Source of the DNA: Syntrophomonadaceae bacterium | GTDB lineage: Bacteria; Bacillota; Dethiobacteria; DTU022 | Assembly (NCBI GenBank): GCA_007129055.1 | Contig: SKWE01000163.1 | Coordinates: 1-11,159, forward strand | Reading direction: 5' to 3' | DNA: 11,159 nt | Shown: one piece after another, positions 7,600-11,159 of the stretch | How the letters are laid out: each line of letters begins with the position of its first letter | How positions within the stretch are numbered: position 1 is the first letter of the stretch | The notes under the pieces: model-generated | The model's input: only the letters and a program-made list of their open reading frames with translations | Told to the model about the DNA's origin: nothing | The model's database searches: none | Position numbers and translations under genes: made by a program

Positions 7600-7827
7600 T
7601 TGAAAAAATTATTGCAGATTCTTTTCAAGGTAGAAGGGTTTCAGCAATTACGCGTTGAATTATTAAATCCAGGTCTGTTTTTTGAAGACAGGCAGCGCAG
7701 CCTTAAAACCGAAGGGAAGACGGTGGAAATGTTTCTGCGGCACGGCGGATTATCCCCGGGCCGTAATAATGTCTTAATAATACAGTGGGGGGGGAGTTTT
7801 ACCCCCACTGTATTATCGAGTACATGA
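7600..7827 (+). CDS. Doubtful small ORF in the nudF-xerD gap (75 aa)
   Basis: I do not recognise this. A TTG-initiated frame of 75 codons fills most of the gap; there is no Shine-Dalgarno before the TTG. The first 50 residues (starting MKKLLQILFKVEGFQQLRVE) have a plausible mix of charged and hydrophobic residues with no membrane segment or signal peptide. The last 20 or so residues are encoded by a perfect stem-loop (7777-7816) with a run of eight G, which argues against coding. In Bacillus this interval carries spoIIM and other small genes; the ORF does not look like SpoIIM, which is strongly hydrophobic. It could be a gene remnant, a leader or intergenic sequence open by chance. Confidence 0.18.
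   Translation: MKKLLQILFKVEGFQQLRVELLNPGLFFEDRQRSLKTEGKTVEMFLRHGGLSPGRNNVLIIQWGGSFTPTVLSST
7777..7816 (+). repeat. Perfect 15-bp inverted repeat (stem-loop) upstream of xerD
   Basis: Arms 7777-7791 (AATAATACAGTGGGGG) and 7802-7816 pair without mismatch around a 10-base loop (GGGAGTTTTA). The left arm runs into a G8 tract (7787-7794). Neither strand has a T-tract after the stem, so it is not a standard intrinsic terminator. It could act as a 3'-end-protecting or weak terminator structure after nudF, or as an operator, since a TATAAT box follows 14 bases later. No second copy was seen in this window. Confidence 0.75.
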
Positions 7828-7829
7828 AA

Positions 7830-7835
7830 TATAAT
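7830..7835 (+). promoter_or_regulatory. Possible -10 box of an xerD promoter
   Basis: TATAAT at 7830-7835 is a perfect sigma-A -10 hexamer, 34 bases before the xerD start and in the only sizeable gap of the window. The matching -35 position (about 7806-7812) falls in the right arm of the stem-loop and is a poor fit to TTGACA; there is no extended TG motif in the right place. AT-rich sequence yields such boxes by chance, so this is weak. Confidence 0.28.
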
Positions 7836-7869
7836 AGTAAGCCGCTTTCTATAAGAGGATATCTGAAAT

Positions 7870-8757
7870 ATGGAAAAAGAACTTCAAAATTATACTAATT
7901 ACCTTTCTGTCGAAAAAGGACTGGCTAAAAATACCCTTGAATCTTACAGGCGCGACCTTAGAAAACTTCTTGGATTCTTTAAAAAACTTGAAATTACAGA
8001 GCTGCAAACGGTCAGCAGGGACCATATAACCCAGTTTATCATGGAGATGAAAAAGCAGGGGTGTGCTACTTCATCTATTTCCCGCTGCATTGCTTCGATA
8101 AGGTCCTTCTTTAACTTTTTACTGCAGGAAGGGTTGATAGAGAAGAACCCGGCTATCGAACTTGAGTCTCCGCGAATGGAAAAGAAACTGCCCAGGGTAT
8201 TGACTACAACAGAGGTTGAAAAGCTGCTTTCCCAACCCAGGCCGGGAGAACATAACGGCCTAAGGGACAGGGCAATGCTGGAGCTATTATACGCTTCAGG
8301 TATCAGGGTGTCAGAGCTTGTGTCTTTGAATATAACTGATTTTGAGCCGCAGGTAGGTTTTTTACGCTGCAGGGGCAAAGGAATGAAAGAGCGGATAGTT
8401 CCCATTGGCTCGGTTGCAATTAATTTCGTTAATGAATATCTTGATAAATCACGGGCTAAATTATTGAAAAAAAATGGTGAACCTGCTTTGTTTGTCAACC
8501 ATCACGGCCGGCGGATGACCAGGCAGGGTTTCTGGAAAATATTAAAGAAGTATGCTCTTAAATCAAATCTTTATGGTGATGTAACGCCACACACTCTGCG
8601 TCACTCATTTGCCACCCACCTGATTGAAAATGGTGCAGACCTGCGCTCGGTTCAGGAAATGCTAGGCCACTCTGACATTTCCACTACCCAGATTTACACC
8701 CAGATAACCAAAAGAAAGATCAGGGAAGTATATGACAAAACCCATCCCCGGGCATGA
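7870..8757 (+). CDS. xerD: Site-specific tyrosine recombinase XerD
   Basis: Tyrosine recombinase that with XerC resolves chromosome dimers at dif near the division septum. The 295-residue length is typical. The N-terminal SAM-like core-binding domain (about 1-90) contains YLSVEKGLAKNTLESYRRDL, the usual Xer start. The catalytic domain keeps every active-site residue: R146 (ASGIRVSEL), K170 (CRGKGMKERIVP), H241 and R244 (HTLRHSFATHL), H267 (LGHSDISTTQIY) and nucleophile Y276. ATG at 7870 is preceded by AGAGGA about 10 nt upstream. XerD rather than XerC is chosen because of the nudF-xerD-deoB order shared with Bacillus and other Firmicutes; no integration-element features (att sites, excisionase, phage genes) are nearby. 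The 3' end overlaps deoB by 26 nt. Confidence 0.92.
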   Translation: MEKELQNYTNYLSVEKGLAKNTLESYRRDLRKLLGFFKKLEITELQTVSRDHITQFIMEMKKQGCATSSISRCIASIRSFFNFLLQEGLIEKNPAIELESPRMEKKLPRVLTTTEVEKLLSQPRPGEHNGLRDRAMLELLYASGIRVSELVSLNITDFEPQVGFLRCRGKGMKERIVPIGSVAINFVNEYLDKSRAKLLKKNGEPALFVNHHGRRMTRQGFWKILKKYALKSNLYGDVTPHTLRHSFATHLIENGADLRSVQEMLGHSDISTTQIYTQITKRKIREVYDKTHPRA

Positions 8758-9931
8758 TCTGGCCAGTAGAAGGGTAATCATAACAGTATTGGATGGCGCA
8801 GGAGTTGGCTATCTTCCCGATGCCGCTATGTATGGTGATGCAGGGGCTAATACCTTAAAACATGTAATTCTAAAACATGGCCCGTTAAAAATTCCGCACC
8901 TTAACGCACTGGGTATGAAAAAGCTGCTTGGTCTATGCTCAGATATTAGCTCCAGTTTAAATAATAACTCATATTACGGAAAAATGGCGCCACAATCTCC
9001 AGGTAAAGACACTACGAGCGGGCACTGGGAATTGGCAGGGCTGGTTTTAGAAAAAGCATTCCCTTTATTCCCCGATGGCTTCCCAAAACCGGTTATAGAA
9101 TCATTCGAACAGGCAATCGGGAGAAGCATCCTGGGCAATACAGCAGCTTCCGGCACCGAAATTATTAAAGAGCTGGGAGTAGAGCACCTTGAAACAGGAA
9201 AACCGATTGTTTATACTTCAGGTGATAGTGTTTTCCAGGTAGCAGCTCATGAAGATATTATTCCAAGGGACTTATTGTATACCTGGTGCCAGGCAGCAAG
9301 GCAAATACTGACAGGAGAAAATGCTGTAGGAAGGGTAATAGCGCGCCCTTTTACCGGCAAGCCGGGCTCTTTTATAAGAACAAAAGGCCGCAGGGACTAT
9401 TCACTGGAACCGCCGGGCGATACTTTACTGGACATGACAGTTGAAGCAGGTAAACAGGTTGCCGTTATTGGCAAAGTAGCCGATATATTTGCCCATCGCA
9501 GTATAGGTTTACACCGGCCTGGCGGGGATAATAGCGCAACGGAAAAAGATTTGGATTACTTGCTCGATCATCAAAAAAATGGTTTAATATGGGCAACATT
9601 TGGCGACTTTGATACTGTTTTTGGCCACCGTAATGATAGCGAAGGTTTTTCAAAAGCCCTTGAAAGATTTGACAGCTTTGTCGGCGGGATGATGCCAGGA
9701 TTGAAGAAAGATGATATTTTATTTATAACTGCCGACCATGGTTGTGACCCCACTTACCCCACTACAGATCATACAAGAGAGTATGTGCCCCTTCTAGCCT
9801 GGAGTCCATCTTTGCAACACGCTAAAAACATTGAGACCAGGACTAGTTTTGCCGATCTTGCTGCTTCAGCGGCGGAATGGCTTGGTATTGATTATAGAGG
9901 TGCAGGTATATCCTTTTTAGATAACCGTTAA
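8732..9931 (+). CDS. deoB: Phosphopentomutase
   Basis: Interconverts ribose 1-phosphate/ribose 5-phosphate and the deoxyribose equivalents, linking nucleoside salvage to central carbon metabolism; a cytoplasmic Mn-dependent member of the alkaline phosphatase superfamily. The 399-residue length is normal (about 390-405). Metal and catalytic residues align with the Bacillus enzyme: D21 (TVLDGAGVG), phospho-acceptor T94 (GKDTTSGHWE), D294 and H299 (DFDTVFGHRND), D335 and H336 (ADHGCDP) and H347 (TTDHTREYVP). The residue after the first metal Asp is Gly where many members have Ser. The start at ATG 8732 lies inside xerD, with GGGAAG just before it; no standard start codon lies between it and the conserved TVLD segment. 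The overlap implies translational coupling with xerD, as in the conserved xerD-deoB pair. Confidence 0.95.
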   Translation: MTKPIPGHDLASRRVIITVLDGAGVGYLPDAAMYGDAGANTLKHVILKHGPLKIPHLNALGMKKLLGLCSDISSSLNNNSYYGKMAPQSPGKDTTSGHWELAGLVLEKAFPLFPDGFPKPVIESFEQAIGRSILGNTAASGTEIIKELGVEHLETGKPIVYTSGDSVFQVAAHEDIIPRDLLYTWCQAARQILTGENAVGRVIARPFTGKPGSFIRTKGRRDYSLEPPGDTLLDMTVEAGKQVAVIGKVADIFAHRSIGLHRPGGDNSATEKDLDYLLDHQKNGLIWATFGDFDTVFGHRNDSEGFSKALERFDSFVGGMMPGLKKDDILFITADHGCDPTYPTTDHTREYVPLLAWSPSLQHAKNIETRTSFADLAASAAEWLGIDYRGAGISFLDNR

Positions 9932-9954
9932 TATTTTGGAAAGCAGGTTACTTT

Positions 9955-11159
9955 ATGTGCTTGATTCTTACCCACAAAAACGGCGATTTTGATTCCCTTG
10001 CATCGGTTGTTGCAGCTTCAAAACTATTTCCGGGCAGCACGGTCCTGATGCCCGAGCCTTTGCAGCCAAACGTTCGCTCATTCGTCAATCTTTTTCGTGA
10101 TCTGCTGCCGCTTGCCAGCCCGCGGGACATTGAAGAAAGCTATAAAAAGGTGGTAGTTGTTGATACGAACCGCAGGGACAGGATCGGGAATTGGACCAAA
10201 CTGCTTGACAGGGCAGATGAAATAATACTTTACGATCATCACCATACCGATGGCGATATCATTGCGGATCGCTTAATCAAAGAAATTGTTGGTTCTACCA
10301 CGACCATATTGTTTGATGAAATAAGAAACAACAATATCAGCCTGACCGAATTTGAAACTACACTTCTTGCGCTTGGTATTTATGAGGATACGGGCTGTTT
10401 GACTTATGACATTACAACCCAGAAAGATGCCGCCGCAGTGGCTTCATTGTGGGAGTTAGGCCTGAACGCAAAACTATTACAGGAATACCTGCGTTCGCCT
10501 TTAAGCAGCGCCCAAAAGGAGCTTTTTGAAAAGCTGATCCGCAACAGTGAGTTCTATGAAATTAACCAGCGCAGGGTTTTGATCAGCACCACCGTCCTGG
10601 ACGAATATGTTGTCGGAGCTGCAGTTTTAATGCAAATGCTGGATGAAATAGAAGATGCAGGCCTGACCATCGCAATAATCCAGATGACCGAAAGTATATA
10701 TCTTGCAGCCCGCTCCAGGGACGAAGATCTGAACCTGAATGAGCTGCTTGCTCCCTTTAATGTAAGGGGTTATCCAAGCGCTGTTTCAACTCATTTTAAG
10801 GGTGTTAATGCTGAAGAGGTTAAGAAACAGGTTGTAGAATTTCTGAAGTATTATCTTCCACCGGCAGTAACTGCAGAGAAAGCGGCATCGAGACCTGTTT
10901 TCATAGTAAAAAGCGATGTCAGCCTTGCCGAGGCAGATGCACTGCTGGCAGAACACAGCTTTAAAGGCTGCCCGGTGGTTGAAAACGGACGCCTGGTCGG
11001 TATTATTTCAAGGCGTGACCTGCGCAAGGGGTTAAAAAGCGACCTGGCACATGCCCCGGTAAAAGGTTTTATGAGCACAGAAATTATTACTGCAACACCG
11101 GATCAGCCTCTAACGGAAATCAGAAAGCAGATGGCAGAAAATAACATCGGCCGGATTCC
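9955..11159 (+). CDS. DHH/DHHA1 phosphoesterase with CBS domains, N-terminal part (cut by window edge); probable long-form tRNA nucleotidyltransferase
   Basis: The frame is open from ATG 9955 to the right edge (401 codons, no stop). The N-terminal DHH domain has its metal-binding motifs: THKNGDFDS (D11, D13), VVVVDT (D70), YDHHHTDGD (D94-H97) and GIYEDTG (D145). A DHHA1 region follows at about 205-285, but its usual GGGHxxAA motif reads NVRGYPSAVS (269-278). Then come a first CBS repeat (about 313-362, GCPVVENGRLVGIISRRDL) and the start of a second (FMSTEIITATPDQPLTEIRKQMAENNIGR). This order is known from long proteins that end in a poly(A) polymerase/CCA-adding nucleotidyltransferase domain, so such a domain probably lies past the edge; this is inference. 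If it is absent, a DHH-CBS nucleotide phosphoesterase or pyrophosphatase is the alternative. The gene starts 23 nt after deoB with a weak AGG ribosome site; the N-terminus MCLILTHKNGDFDS fits the family start. Confidence 0.85.
   Translation, partial: MCLILTHKNGDFDSLASVVAASKLFPGSTVLMPEPLQPNVRSFVNLFRDLLPLASPRDIEESYKKVVVVDTNRRDRIGNWTKLLDRADEIILYDHHHTDGDIIADRLIKEIVGSTTTILFDEIRNNNISLTEFETTLLALGIYEDTGCLTYDITTQKDAAAVASLWELGLNAKLLQEYLRSPLSSAQKELFEKLIRNSEFYEINQRRVLISTTVLDEYVVGAAVLMQMLDEIEDAGLTIAIIQMTESIYLAARSRDEDLNLNELLAPFNVRGYPSAVSTHFKGVNAEEVKKQVVEFLKYYLPPAVTAEKAASRPVFIVKSDVSLAEADALLAEHSFKGCPVVENGRLVGIISRRDLRKGLKSDLAHAPVKGFMSTEIITATPDQPLTEIRKQMAENNIGRI

Noticed and set aside
7777..7816. Intrinsic terminator reading of the stem-loop
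   Set aside because: No T-tract follows the stem on either strand, so I list it only as an inverted repeat of unknown role.
7944..8498. Minus-strand frame of 184 aa within xerD
   Set aside because: Antisense shadow of a complete tyrosine recombinase with all catalytic residues; no ribosome site or domain of its own.
7870..8757. Tyrosine recombinase as part of an integrative element
   Set aside because: Sequence and the nudF-xerD-deoB order point to housekeeping XerD; there are no att repeats, tRNA, excisionase or cargo genes.

Overview
The window reads as ordinary bacterial chromosome from a low-to-mid GC Firmicute, most likely a member of the Clostridia. This rests on gene order: dxs-tlyA-nadK-recN at one end and nudF-xerD-deoB at the other match conserved Firmicutes neighbourhoods, and the ribosome binding sites are strong and G-rich. 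All genes lie on the + strand. Spacing is tight (4-nt and 26-nt overlaps, gaps of 16 to 70 nt) except for one 282-nt gap before xerD. No RNA gene, CRISPR array, insertion sequence or phage gene was seen.

Layout. 1-207: 3' end of dxs (isoprenoid precursor synthesis). 204-1040: tlyA (rRNA 2'-O-methyltransferase). 1111-1962: nadK (NADP synthesis). 2001-3710: recN (double-strand break repair). 3736-5856: a sigma-54-dependent activator with CBS-CBS-PAS-PAS-AAA+-Fis architecture. 5883-7028: an acyl-CoA dehydrogenase only 26 nt downstream. 7045-7587: a NudF-type ADP-ribose pyrophosphatase that apparently starts at ATT. 7588-7869: a gap holding a doubtful small ORF, a perfect 15-bp stem-loop with an 8-G run, and a possible -10 box. 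7870-8757: xerD (chromosome dimer resolution). 8732-9931: deoB (phosphopentomutase). 9955 to the window end: a DHH/DHHA1 phosphoesterase with CBS domains, cut by the edge, probably the front of a long tRNA nucleotidyltransferase-type protein.

How they work together. Most genes are housekeeping: isoprenoids, ribosome modification, NADP, DNA repair, chromosome segregation and nucleoside salvage. The distinctive module is the CBS/PAS sigma-54 activator next to the acyl-CoA dehydrogenase. It suggests that fatty-acid or branched-chain acyl-CoA oxidation is controlled by an energy or redox signal, in the manner of the BkdR/bcd region of Bacillus, which lies in a comparable chromosomal place.

The main oddities are the ATT start of nudF, the absence of argR, spoIVB, spo0A and spoIIM from places where Firmicutes often carry them (possible loss of sporulation genes), a degenerate DHHA1 motif in the last gene, and the unexplained stem-loop before xerD. 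I see no clearly new multi-gene system here.
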